A stretch of DNA of 64,000 nucleotides from Flavobacteriales bacterium (GTDB lineage: Bacteria; Bacteroidota; Bacteroidia; Flavobacteriales_F; PHOS-HE28). The position numbers and the translations under genes were made by a program. Shown in pieces: positions 55,877 through 64,000 of the stretch. The stretch spans positions 1-64,000 of the forward strand of contig JAGFIV010000095.1 in NCBI GenBank assembly GCA_024103275.1, in the 5' to 3' direction. Numbering within the stretch: the first letter of the stretch is position 1; each line of letters opens with the position of its first letter. The notes under the pieces were generated by a model. That model was not told the DNA's origin and made no database searches. It worked only from the letters and a program-made list of their open reading frames with translations.

Positions 55877-58222
55877 ATGCGCGTTAAAGCCATCCCTGTT
55901 TCCCTGTCCTGCCTTTTGCCCCTGGCGTTATGCGCTCAAACGCCCTGCAACCTCACTTTGCACGGCCGGGTGGTGGATGAGCACGACGGCAGCCCGCTGG
56001 ATTTTACCAGTGTGGTCATCCCTGGCACCGCACATGCCGCCACCGCCGACGACCAGGGCCGGTTCACTTTGGAAGGGCTGTGCCCGCGATCGTACACCTT
56101 GCGGTTCAGCCACATCGGCTGCCTGCCACGTGAACAGCGCGTGCAGTTGCCCCATGCCGATACGCTGGTCCTTTACCTGGAACACCACGCGCTGGAACTG
56201 GCTGATGTGGAGGTGGTGGCCAAGCGGCCGGATGACCACGTCGGTCAATCGCACACCACCCTGGACCGGGCAGCTATGGAGCTGCAGGACGGCACGGGGC
56301 TCGCGGGTTTGATCGGGGACATCCCCGGGGTACAGGTGCTGCGCACGGGGCCCACCATCGGCAAGCCGATGATCCACGGCCTGGGCGGCAACCGGGTGCT
56401 GGTGCTCAACCAAGGCGTGCGGCAGGAGGACCAGCAATGGGGCAGCGAGCATGCGCCCAACCTGGACCCGCTGAGCAGCGACCGCATCACCGTGGTGAAG
56501 GGTGCGGCAGGCGTGCAATACGGCGCGGATGCCATCGGCGGGGTGGTGATCACCGAGCCGGTTGAACTTCCCGTGTCGCCGGGCCTGCGCGGCGAGGTAC
56601 AGCTGCAAGGTTCATCAAACGGGCGCGGCGGCGGTGCCGGCGGCCTGTTGGAAGGCGGCGTGAAAGGCGTGGACGGACTGGGCTGGCGCGTACAGGGCAG
56701 CGGCCTTCTGCTGGGCGACCAGCAGTCACCGGAATATGTATTGAGCAACACCGGCACCCGCGACGGCGGCGGCTCCGCGGCCATCGGATGGCGCACCCCG
56801 CGCCAAGGCATCCAGCTCTATTACAGCCTTTACCTCCGCGAACTCGGCATCCTGCGCGCCGCGCACATCGGCAACGTGGACGACCTGCAACGGGCCATCG
56901 CGACGGGAGAGCCATGGTACACCGCCCCATTCACCCATGCCATCGAAGCGCCCCGGCAAACCGTGTCCCACCAGCTTGGTAAAGCCAAGGCCTACCGTTT
57001 CCTGGGCGGGCGAAACCGCTTGGAGGCCACCTATGCCTTCCAGCTGGATGAGCGGCGGGAATACGACGTACGCCGCGGGGGCCGCAGTGACATACCCGCA
57101 CTGGACCTGCACCTGGCCACCCACACGGGCGAGGGTGTCTTCAAGCATTTCATCGGCGAACGCCTCCACGGCAAGGCGGGCATCAACGCCCTGTACCAGG
57201 AAAACCTGAACGTGCCCGGCACGGGGGTGCGGCCGCTCATCCCCAACTACCGGAAACGGAACGGTGGCGTGTTCGCCGTGGAACACCTGGACCTGGGCGC
57301 CAACCTGGAACTGGAGGCCGGTGCCCGCCTGGAAGCCACCCGGTTGGAGGTGTACAAGTACACCCTGGCGGGCGGCTTCATCACCCCGGTGCATGCCTAC
57401 ACCGACCATGCGCTCAGCTTCGGGCTGAACTGGGGTATCCGCGACAGCCTTCGCCTGCGTGCCAACATCGGCACGGCCTTCCGCCCCCCGCAGGTAAGCG
57501 AGTTGTACAGTGAAGGACTCCACCACGGCACGGCGGCCATCGAGGTGGGCGATCCCGGCCTGGGCAGCGAGCATGCCGTGAAAGCCTCCGCCGAATTGGA
57601 GGCATACGCCCTGCATGGCCGATTGCGGTTGAACCTCAGCGGTCATGGCTCGCGCCTAGGCGGGTTCATCCAACTGCAACCCGACGGCTTCCAGCTCACC
57701 ATCCGCGGTGCATTCCCGGTGTTCCGCTACACGGCCACCGATGCCTGGATCTACGGGCTGGACGGCGAGGCCGAGTGGAACTTCCTTCCGCATTGGGCAC
57801 TGCGGCCCCGGCTCAGCCTGGTGCGTGGCCGCGACCTTCAAGCCCATGCATGGCTTTATCAAATGCCCGCTGACCGGCTCGCCAACAGCCTGATCTTCCG
57901 CATCCCGGAAGCGGGCCGCTGGCATGCCTTGGAGTGCAGCCTCACCGCCACCGTCGTGTTCCATCAATCGCGTGCACCCATGGGCATCGACTTCATGGAG
58001 CCACCGCGCGGTTATCACCTCCTGGGCCTTTCCACGGGCGTGGGACGATCCTTGGGCCACGGCGAATTGCGGCTGGGGCTGGAAGGTTCCAACCTGCTCA
58101 ATGCGGCCTACCGGGACTACCTCGATGCCTTCCGCTACTATGCCGATGCGCGCGGCACGGACGTTTCCGTGTGGGTGCGCTACTCCTTCGGCGGAAAAGC
58201 ACGACCGCCGCACGGCGAATGA
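55877..58222 (+). CDS. TonB-dependent receptor, probable metal receptor
   Basis: A 781-residue outer-membrane receptor. The signal peptide ends ALCAQ. A carboxypeptidase-regulatory-like domain follows (LHGRVVDEHDGSPLDFTSVV, about 25-105), then the plug (LAGLIGDIPGVQVLRTGP, MIHGLGGNRVLVLNQGVRQ, VVKGAAGVQYGADAIGGVV) and a 22-strand barrel to the end. The HGLGGNRV plug and the small His/Cys neighbour fit zinc/copper-type receptors (ZnuD/OprC-like) better than siderophore receptors. This is inference. The start is 55877. The lipoprotein gene follows after 40 bp. Confidence 0.9.
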   Translation: MRVKAIPVSLSCLLPLALCAQTPCNLTLHGRVVDEHDGSPLDFTSVVIPGTAHAATADDQGRFTLEGLCPRSYTLRFSHIGCLPREQRVQLPHADTLVLYLEHHALELADVEVVAKRPDDHVGQSHTTLDRAAMELQDGTGLAGLIGDIPGVQVLRTGPTIGKPMIHGLGGNRVLVLNQGVRQEDQQWGSEHAPNLDPLSSDRITVVKGAAGVQYGADAIGGVVITEPVELPVSPGLRGEVQLQGSSNGRGGGAGGLLEGGVKGVDGLGWRVQGSGLLLGDQQSPEYVLSNTGTRDGGGSAAIGWRTPRQGIQLYYSLYLRELGILRAAHIGNVDDLQRAIATGEPWYTAPFTHAIEAPRQTVSHQLGKAKAYRFLGGRNRLEATYAFQLDERREYDVRRGGRSDIPALDLHLATHTGEGVFKHFIGERLHGKAGINALYQENLNVPGTGVRPLIPNYRKRNGGVFAVEHLDLGANLELEAGARLEATRLEVYKYTLAGGFITPVHAYTDHALSFGLNWGIRDSLRLRANIGTAFRPPQVSELYSEGLHHGTAAIEVGDPGLGSEHAVKASAELEAYALHGRLRLNLSGHGSRLGGFIQLQPDGFQLTIRGAFPVFRYTATDAWIYGLDGEAEWNFLPHWALRPRLSLVRGRDLQAHAWLYQMPADRLANSLIFRIPEAGRWHALECSLTATVVFHQSRAPMGIDFMEPPRGYHLLGLSTGVGRSLGHGELRLGLEGSNLLNAAYRDYLDAFRYYADARGTDVSVWVRYSFGGKARPPHGE

Positions 58223-58262
58223 CCCAACAAGAACACGAACCACGGACCTTTCACAAGACAGC

Positions 58263-58844
58263 ATGCCAATGACCAAACCGAACCTGTTCCTGCCCGTCCT
58301 TTTGGGCGCCGCCATGCTCGCAGGGTGCAACAAGGACAAGGAGGACGAACTGACCTCGCCCGCGCCGGTGAACGAGGAGGAATTGATCACCGATGCCTAC
58401 ATCCATTTCATGGATGGCGCAGGCAATACCTTCCAGTGGCATGCCCATGCCGTGGGCGGCCTGGAGGGAAGCAGCGGCCTGCAGATCGAAGCTGACACCT
58501 TGCCCGCCAACACGCAATTGCAGGCGGAGGTCATCCTGTTGAACCGCAGCGTAAGCCCGGTGGACACGGTAAGCCAGGAGGTGCTGGAGGAAGGGACGGC
58601 ACACCAGTTCTTCTTCGTGCCCAACCAAGTGCCCATCACCGTGGGCTATGCGGACCAGGACGCCAACGGGTTCCCGATCGGCCTGCACAGCGTATGGCAG
58701 ATCGGTGCGCCGGCCACCGGCGAGGTGGCTGTGCTACTGCGCCACCAGCCGATCAAGGACGCGGCCGGTGTGAGCGACGGCGACATCACCAATGCCGGCG
58801 GCAGCAACGACCTGGAGGTACACTTCCCCGCTGTGGTGCAGTAG
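58263..58844 (+). CDS. Lipoprotein of the 'type 1 periplasmic binding fold' group
   Basis: A 193-residue lipoprotein (lipobox LAGC, Cys22) with an acidic start (NKDKEDE), the block VNEEELITDAYIHF, HFMDGAG, and a C-terminal block GVSDGDITNAGGSNDLEV. From memory these blocks match a Bacteroidota group labelled 'type 1 periplasmic binding fold superfamily protein', which is usually found directly after a TonB receptor. WHAH near residue 60 could bind a metal. The role is probably ligand capture for the receptor, but no experiment is known to me. The last gene of the operon; the 218 bp after it contain nothing I can name. Confidence 0.75.
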   Translation: MPMTKPNLFLPVLLGAAMLAGCNKDKEDELTSPAPVNEEELITDAYIHFMDGAGNTFQWHAHAVGGLEGSSGLQIEADTLPANTQLQAEVILLNRSVSPVDTVSQEVLEEGTAHQFFFVPNQVPITVGYADQDANGFPIGLHSVWQIGAPATGEVAVLLRHQPIKDAAGVSDGDITNAGGSNDLEVHFPAVVQ

Positions 58845-59062
58845 CGTGGGGCATCTACGTGCATGGGCTTCAGGAAACCGCGAGGCACCCCGATCGGATG
58901 CTCAGGCGATCATCCTTGGAACCGGCCAAGGTGCAATGAAAGAGTGCTTCCCCAAAGCAAGTGGCCCGGGAGCGACCGGCACGGGCGGGGACGGCAACGC
59001 TTCCCAGCAAGGGCTGCAATGCATGCTATTGGCTCCGGAGGCGAAGTGCTTCTGGATAGGCT

Positions 59063-61603
59063 TCAAAAACTGAAACGCATGCCCGCATAGCCCGTGATGC
59101 CCTGTTGCGGCGTATAGTTGTACTCGGTGTCGAAAACCAGCCCTCCCAGTACGTCCGACCGGTCGTTGAACGGATCACCCAGGTTCACCAACAGGTGCTC
59201 CGGCACATAGTTGAACAGGTTCTTCACGCCACCATACACCTCGATGCCGTTTTTGGCATGGTAGGTCACTTGTGCATTCACTTTCGTGAACCAGGGCGAG
59301 TACCCGGGCCTGGGGTCGTCCTCCGTACCGACCACATTGCCTTCCAGGTCATACACGTTCATTTCACCTTGTACCGGCAGGCGCATCGGGCCACGCCAGT
59401 CCCCAGTAACATCCCAGGTGAACGCCTTTCCCAGGTCATGGCCCAGCGCAAACACACCGGACCAGCGTGGCGCGTATTCAAAGTCGGAGCGCTCGATGCG
59501 GTTTCCCTCCAAGGCCCCGGTCCCGGGGTCGCGCGGCAGCTCGAACAACTGTGCCTGGTTGTAGGAGATGCCTGCATTGATGCGCAGGGGGAAGATGAAC
59601 GTAAAGGCCATATCGAGTGCACCGCCCATGTTGCGGGCGTGCTCCTTTCCGGTGACGTTGTAATAGGTCAGTGTGCGCTCGGCATCGTTTCTCGTGGGAT
59701 AGATTTTGTTGAGGAAATGCGTGTAGTATGCACTGATGTTGTAGTTGACGCTCATGTGCTCAGTCACCAGCTTCACCTCGTAGTCCAAGGTCGTGCTGAT
59801 GGACTTTTCAGGCTTCAGGTCTTCGCCGAAACGCGCTTGGTACTGGCCGCTGAGCGCGCGGTGGTCCTCGCTGAAGATATTGACAACACGGTAGCCGGTG
59901 CCCAAGCTGGCCCGAAAGGTGTGCCACGGATCCCCCGCGTACTTCAGGGCCACGCGCGGCGAGTGCACCACATTCTCATGTGAACCTGACTGCGACCGTG
60001 TCCCGTCGTGGTCCACCCGGTAGCCCAGCAGCAGGCTGGCCTTGGCGCCCAAGGTCCACAGGTCCTGCACGAACAGACCCGGCATGCGGGTGGAGAATGG
60101 GTTCTTGCCGTTGTTGGAAGCGATGGTATTATCGGTAAAGTGGATCAGGCGGTAGGTGGCCCCGGTCAGCAGGTCATGTTGGCCCACCTTCCGGTTCCAG
60201 TACACTTGTGCGAAGCCGGTCTGCTGGAGGGCCATGAACAACTCGGTCCCGTATGCCGAGTTCTGGTCATGCCGGTTGTAGGAGGCTTGGATGGTAAGGT
60301 TCTCCATGAACGGCAGTTGCCATTGGCCCACGGCTTCAAGCCGGTTGGTGAAGATGGATTCGCGGTACTTCATGTCCCTGGCGATGGCCGCGCCGGGGTC
60401 GGCGTGGTGCACGGCATCGGACCACGCATCGCGGTCGGCTTCGCTGGCGAACCAGCGTGGCATGCGGAAACCGGTGGCGTATGCTTGGTTGAAGATGGTG
60501 TAACCGTTGGGCAGCACGTAGTCCGCATTAAAGCCCGGTGAGGCGTGATCGTTGTCGTATGGCACGAAGTCCACGACTCCGCGGTCTCCCGCGTTCCATC
60601 CCGCCTCCCCGCCATTACGATCCTCGTGGTAATACCGCAGCGAGATGCCGGCAGCCCGCCCCCCTCGCTGCTTGATGTCCCATTTGTTGAACACGGACCA
60701 GCGTTTTTGCAGGGTCTTGTCGATGAAGCCGTCGCGGTCCTGGTCATGTTCCACGTCGAAGTGGTAACCGTCCAAGCTGAACAGCGTGGACACCTTGTCG
60801 CCCACCTTCTGGCCGAAGCCCATATTGCCGGTCATCTCTCCCCAAGTGGAAGCATTCATGTCCATGAAGAAGCTCGGTGCCATGGTTCCGCTCTTGGTAA
60901 TCACGTTGATCACCCCGCCGATGGCCTCGGAGCCATAGAGGGATGAGGCCGGTCCCTTCACGATCTCCACATGGTCGATGATGCCGTTGGGGATGCCGTT
61001 TAGCCCATAAACCGATGAAAGTGCACTGACGATGGGCATGCCGTCAATGAGGATCATGGTGTAGGGGCCGGGCATGCCGTTGATGCCGATGTCGGCTGTG
61101 TTGCAGGCATTGCAGTTCACCTGGGGATTGATGCCGTTCACCGCGTATAGCGCATCCAGGATATTGGATGTCGGGTTGCGCTCAAAGGTCTTGGCGGACA
61201 ACAGTGTAATGGGTACCGGGCTGTCCGCCATACGCATGCCTTTCAACGTGCCTGTCACCACCACTTCGTCCAGCTCCCGGCTGGCCTCCTGCAAGCGCAA
61301 GCGCCCCAGGTCCAGCTGCTGGCCCGGCAATAGATCAAACCGTTTTTCAAGTTCATTGAAACCCATCGCCGAGACCATGAGCACCTGTCGGCCTGCAGGC
61401 ACGCCCGGCAGGAAAAAGCGCCCTTGCCCATCGGAAGTGGCCCCTTGGGCCCAGCCCTTGATCGCCACACTGGCAAACGGCACCGCTTCGTTGCCACTGG
61501 TCAACGTGCCCAATATACTTCCGGTTTGCGCGGCAGCGGCAATGGATGCGCAGCATGCCACAAGCAAGGCCGTGCGCCCAGATTTTAGTTTATTTGAATA
61601 CAT
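59063..61603 (-). CDS. TonB-dependent receptor with NCNACN plug motif
   Basis: An 846-residue receptor. The signal peptide ends AAAAQ, followed by a carboxypeptidase-regulatory-like domain (GSILGTLTSGNEAVPFASVAI), a plug with LDEVVVTGTLKGM, and the unusual NPQVNCNACNTADIGINGMP carrying a CxxC. Then come LIDGMPIVSALSSVYGLNG and VEIVKGPASSLYGSEAIGG, and a barrel ending AGMRFSF. The Cys pair sits in the plug loop facing the outside and suggests a thiophilic metal or a disulfide. A TACATTTG box ends seven bases before the ATG. It converges on the receptor operon to its left and is divergent from the receptor at 61718. Confidence 0.9.
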   Translation of the reverse strand: MYSNKLKSGRTALLVACCASIAAAAQTGSILGTLTSGNEAVPFASVAIKGWAQGATSDGQGRFFLPGVPAGRQVLMVSAMGFNELEKRFDLLPGQQLDLGRLRLQEASRELDEVVVTGTLKGMRMADSPVPITLLSAKTFERNPTSNILDALYAVNGINPQVNCNACNTADIGINGMPGPYTMILIDGMPIVSALSSVYGLNGIPNGIIDHVEIVKGPASSLYGSEAIGGVINVITKSGTMAPSFFMDMNASTWGEMTGNMGFGQKVGDKVSTLFSLDGYHFDVEHDQDRDGFIDKTLQKRWSVFNKWDIKQRGGRAAGISLRYYHEDRNGGEAGWNAGDRGVVDFVPYDNDHASPGFNADYVLPNGYTIFNQAYATGFRMPRWFASEADRDAWSDAVHHADPGAAIARDMKYRESIFTNRLEAVGQWQLPFMENLTIQASYNRHDQNSAYGTELFMALQQTGFAQVYWNRKVGQHDLLTGATYRLIHFTDNTIASNNGKNPFSTRMPGLFVQDLWTLGAKASLLLGYRVDHDGTRSQSGSHENVVHSPRVALKYAGDPWHTFRASLGTGYRVVNIFSEDHRALSGQYQARFGEDLKPEKSISTTLDYEVKLVTEHMSVNYNISAYYTHFLNKIYPTRNDAERTLTYYNVTGKEHARNMGGALDMAFTFIFPLRINAGISYNQAQLFELPRDPGTGALEGNRIERSDFEYAPRWSGVFALGHDLGKAFTWDVTGDWRGPMRLPVQGEMNVYDLEGNVVGTEDDPRPGYSPWFTKVNAQVTYHAKNGIEVYGGVKNLFNYVPEHLLVNLGDPFNDRSDVLGGLVFDTEYNYTPQQGITGYAGMRFSF

Positions 61604-61610
61604 GGTGCGT

Positions 61611-61618
61611 CAAATGTA
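61611..61618 (-). promoter_or_regulatory. -7 box TACATTTG before the CxxC receptor
   Basis: Exact TAnnTTTG, seven bases before the ATG. It lies in an AT-rich 114-bp divergent gap that also holds TTAG-N6-CTAA (61630-61643), a possible metal-repressor half-site pair. Confidence 0.5.
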
Positions 61619-61717
61619 CTATTCTTATTTTAGTTTTATCTAATTCTACAACCCTGCCAAGACAACCGTTTACTCACCGTTTAGCAGCTCCGCCAAGGCA
61701 TTTCGTAACATCGCACC

Positions 61718-64000
61718 ATGCTCAAGCCTGATCGCGGGCGCATGCCATGGCTCGCCTTGCTGCCGCTGTTGTCGATGGCACAACCCTTGGCCGCGCAACC
61801 GCCGATGGCCACGTTGACGGGGCAGGTGGTGGACAGCCGCAGCCTTGAACCGGTGCCCGGCGCGGCCGTGCTGCTGATCCCCGGGAACGTCTCGCTGGCC
61901 GCCACCAGCGACAGCACGGGGAATTTCCGGATCGCGGCCATTCCCGTGGGGCATTACGCACTGCGGGTGGCGGCCATCGGATACGACACCCTGGAAGTGC
62001 CGGAGCTTTGGCTGCGCGCGGGCAAGCAAACGGTGCAGCGGCTGGAGCTGGCCCCCGGCAGCCATGAGCTGGGGGCCGTGACGGTGAACCCGATGGCGGT
62101 GGAGCGGCTGGCCCCGCTGGGCGTAAACCCGTTCACGGTGGAGCAGAGCCTCCGCTGGGCGGCCACGTTCTTCGATCCCGGGCGGGTCGTAGGGGCCTTC
62201 CCGGGCGTGGCCGTGGTGAACGATGAGGCCAACCACCTCAGCGTGCGCGGCAATTCACCCAACGCCAACATCTGGATGCTGGAGGGTGCCGAGATCGTGA
62301 ATCCCAACCATACGGGCAACGCGGCCACGCCCAGCGACCTGCCTACCCTGAGCGGTGGTGGGGTAACCTTGCTGAGCGCCCAGATGTTGGGCACCTCCCA
62401 GCTGCTCGACGGGGTTCTCCCCATGGCCTATGACAATGCCTTGGGCGGCATCCTGGACATGCGCCTGCGCGATGGCAGCCACGAACGCCAGGAATGGACC
62501 GTGCAAGCAGGGTTGTTGGGACTGGATCTTTCCACCGAAGGACCCTTGGGCCGCGACAAGCGGGCGAGCTTCTTGGCCAACTACCGCTATTCCACCGTGG
62601 GCCTGCTGAGCAAATTGGGCGTGGACCTGGGCGATGAGGACATCACGTACCAGGACCTGAGCTTCAACGTGGCCTTGCCGCTGGGCAAACGTGGCAACCT
62701 GCACCTGTTCGGCGTTGGCGGCAGCAGCCGCAACCACTTCGAGGCGGTGCATGATGCCGCTGCATGGGAGGTGGACAAGGACAGCCGCAACATCGACTAC
62801 ACCTCCCGGATCGGCGTGATGGGGCTGCGCTTGGCGGTGCCCTTGGGCAAGGGCAGCAGCCTGCGGGGCGTGGTGGCCTGGTCAGGCTCGGACCAGGAGC
62901 GGACGGAAGAACGCCTGCGGGATGATTTCCGGACCGGCTATTCCACGGCGGCGGAATTGGCGGAGCGCAAATTGTCGGGGCTGGTGGAGGTGCGCGGCCG
63001 CGTGAACGGCCGCATGCGCTACGCCGCGGGCGTGAACGTGTTGTTGCGGTCGCTCTCGGCAACCTGGAGCGAGAACGAGCAGGTTCCCGCCATCATGCCC
63101 GGTTCACGTTGGCGGCAAGGGGATGACACCTGGACGGTGCGGCCCTGGGTGAATACGCGCTGGAGCCTGACCGAACAATTGGAAGCCTCGATCGGTGCCG
63201 GCCTGGGCCTGACCGGGTTCTCCGGCCAGGCGATCGGCGAACCCCGCGCACAATTGCAATGGCGGATGCCCAAGGGCCGGACCTTGGCACTGGCCGCGGG
63301 CATCCGGTCGCAACTGCCGCAATGGCAAGCCATGCAGGCCCAGCGGATACGATCGCAGGACGTGGTATTGGGCTACGATCACCCGTTCAATGAACACACC
63401 GTCCTTCACGTGGAGACCTACGTGCAGCACATGAAGCGCGTGCCGGTGGCGGGTCCGCACGTCCTGGTCCACGACCTGTCGCGCTTCAGCATGGTGAACG
63501 TTTGGGACGAGGCCATTATGCCGGGGCTTGACCCCGCGGGAACAGCGGACAACATGGGCGTGGAGGCCAGCGTGCAACGCCACCTCGCACGCGGCTACTT
63601 CTGGCAGGCCAATGCCTCCGTGTTCCAAAGCACCTATGGCACCCCTGGCCACCGGGACATGCCCACACGATGGGACAACCGGTACATCGTCAATGCGTTC
63701 GGCGGCAAGGAATTCAGGAAGGAAAAGGAGGACCGCGTGAGGACCTGGGGCATCAGTGCGCGGTTGTATGCCATGGGCGGCCTGCGCGAACAGCCTTTGG
63801 TGACGGGCACGCCCGGCACCTTGGCCATGGACGTATTGAACCAACCCTGGAGCAGGGAGCTGGCCCCGTTCCAACGCGTGGACCTGCGCGTATACCTGCG
63901 CAAGGACCGCAAACGGCACACCGGCCTCTGGGCATTGGACATCCAGAATGTACTGGACCGCAAGAACGAGGCCTTTCATTATTTCGACACCCGCAAGGGC
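61718..64000 (+). CDS. TonB-dependent receptor, 3'-partial
   Basis: The frame is open from the ATG at 61718 to the window edge, 761 codons without a stop. A signal peptide ends PLAAQ, then comes a carboxypeptidase-regulatory-like domain (LTGQVVDSRSLEPVPGAAVL) and a TonB plug with VVGAFPGVAVVNDEANHLSV, RGNSPNANIWMLEGAEI and DNALGGILDMRL. Barrel strands with YRYSTVGLLSKLG and many aromatic-rich turns follow. It is a Bacteroidota-type receptor whose substrate cannot be told. A weak TAACATCG box lies four bases before the start. The barrel's end lies beyond the window. Confidence 0.9.
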   Translation, partial: MLKPDRGRMPWLALLPLLSMAQPLAAQPPMATLTGQVVDSRSLEPVPGAAVLLIPGNVSLAATSDSTGNFRIAAIPVGHYALRVAAIGYDTLEVPELWLRAGKQTVQRLELAPGSHELGAVTVNPMAVERLAPLGVNPFTVEQSLRWAATFFDPGRVVGAFPGVAVVNDEANHLSVRGNSPNANIWMLEGAEIVNPNHTGNAATPSDLPTLSGGGVTLLSAQMLGTSQLLDGVLPMAYDNALGGILDMRLRDGSHERQEWTVQAGLLGLDLSTEGPLGRDKRASFLANYRYSTVGLLSKLGVDLGDEDITYQDLSFNVALPLGKRGNLHLFGVGGSSRNHFEAVHDAAAWEVDKDSRNIDYTSRIGVMGLRLAVPLGKGSSLRGVVAWSGSDQERTEERLRDDFRTGYSTAAELAERKLSGLVEVRGRVNGRMRYAAGVNVLLRSLSATWSENEQVPAIMPGSRWRQGDDTWTVRPWVNTRWSLTEQLEASIGAGLGLTGFSGQAIGEPRAQLQWRMPKGRTLALAAGIRSQLPQWQAMQAQRIRSQDVVLGYDHPFNEHTVLHVETYVQHMKRVPVAGPHVLVHDLSRFSMVNVWDEAIMPGLDPAGTADNMGVEASVQRHLARGYFWQANASVFQSTYGTPGHRDMPTRWDNRYIVNAFGGKEFRKEKEDRVRTWGISARLYAMGGLREQPLVTGTPGTLAMDVLNQPWSRELAPFQRVDLRVYLRKDRKRHTGLWALDIQNVLDRKNEAFHYFDTRKG

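Overview
The window is about 64% G+C and joins two unlike parts. Positions 1 to roughly 3,860-3,910 look like Chloroflexota (Dehalococcoidia-like) DNA: a TPTP-rich cell-surface protein, an amidase with a strong GGAGG ribosome-binding site, and the last seven eighths of uvrB. From the 5' end of uvrB to position 64,000 everything looks like one high-G+C member of the Bacteroidota, probably Flavobacteriales-like. The grounds are many TAnnTTTG-type -7 promoter boxes, little Shine-Dalgarno use, GldI, a type IX secretion adhesin with its SprF/PorP partner, TonB receptors with carboxypeptidase-regulatory N-termini, a CzcA-outer-membrane-factor fusion and WbqC. The switch falls inside the most conserved part of uvrB, so an assembly chimera is the simplest reading.

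Layout. 4.2-12.5 kb: lipoproteins (one NlpE-like), WbqC, and an M16 peptidase pair followed by an LTA-synthase-type sulfatase. 12.7-14.6 kb: a divergent malate synthase-like gene overlapping a DUF551 gene, closed by a perfect terminator hairpin. 14.6-19.4 kb: FKBP lipoprotein, alpha/beta hydrolase, YaaA, phosphoribosyltransferase, shikimate kinase and a GNAT-like protein. 19.5-19.8 kb: two lysine tRNAs, each with its own promoter and terminator. 19.9-26.0 kb: divalent-metal efflux (His-rich secreted protein, CzcA-OMF fusion, adaptor), ending at a 157-bp palindromic MITE-like element. 26.1-33.5 kb: nrnA-gldI-fkbp, conserved lipoprotein genes, ndk, recF-DUF721, a membrane TPR protein and ribH. 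33.5-38.1 kb: a frameshifted small gene, carbonic anhydrase, folD, a DUF6364/PIN toxin-antitoxin pair and ffh. 38.2-43.3 kb: a T9SS type B adhesin and SprF. 43.3-49.5 kb: arginase-CtlX-ArgS, NhaA and a CDF cation transporter. 49.8-53.8 kb: a membrane glycosyltransferase-like protein, tRNA-His, a GT4 glycosyltransferase and a flippase. 53.9-64.0 kb: an outer-membrane island with Cys/His-rich small secreted proteins, three TonB receptors and a lipoprotein.

How the genes work together. Two regions look devoted to transition metals. One is the efflux operon at 20-26 kb. The other is the divergent island at 53.9-58.8 kb, where small CxxC, CHxxC and HHH proteins sit beside a TonB receptor, a lipoprotein and a barrel protein. 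The second is my best candidate for an under-described system. A further genome-style signal is that about a dozen start codons lie only 4-7 nt after a -7-like box, which predicts leaderless transcripts. No CRISPR array, rRNA, complete insertion sequence or prophage is visible, and no gap between genes exceeds 300 bases.
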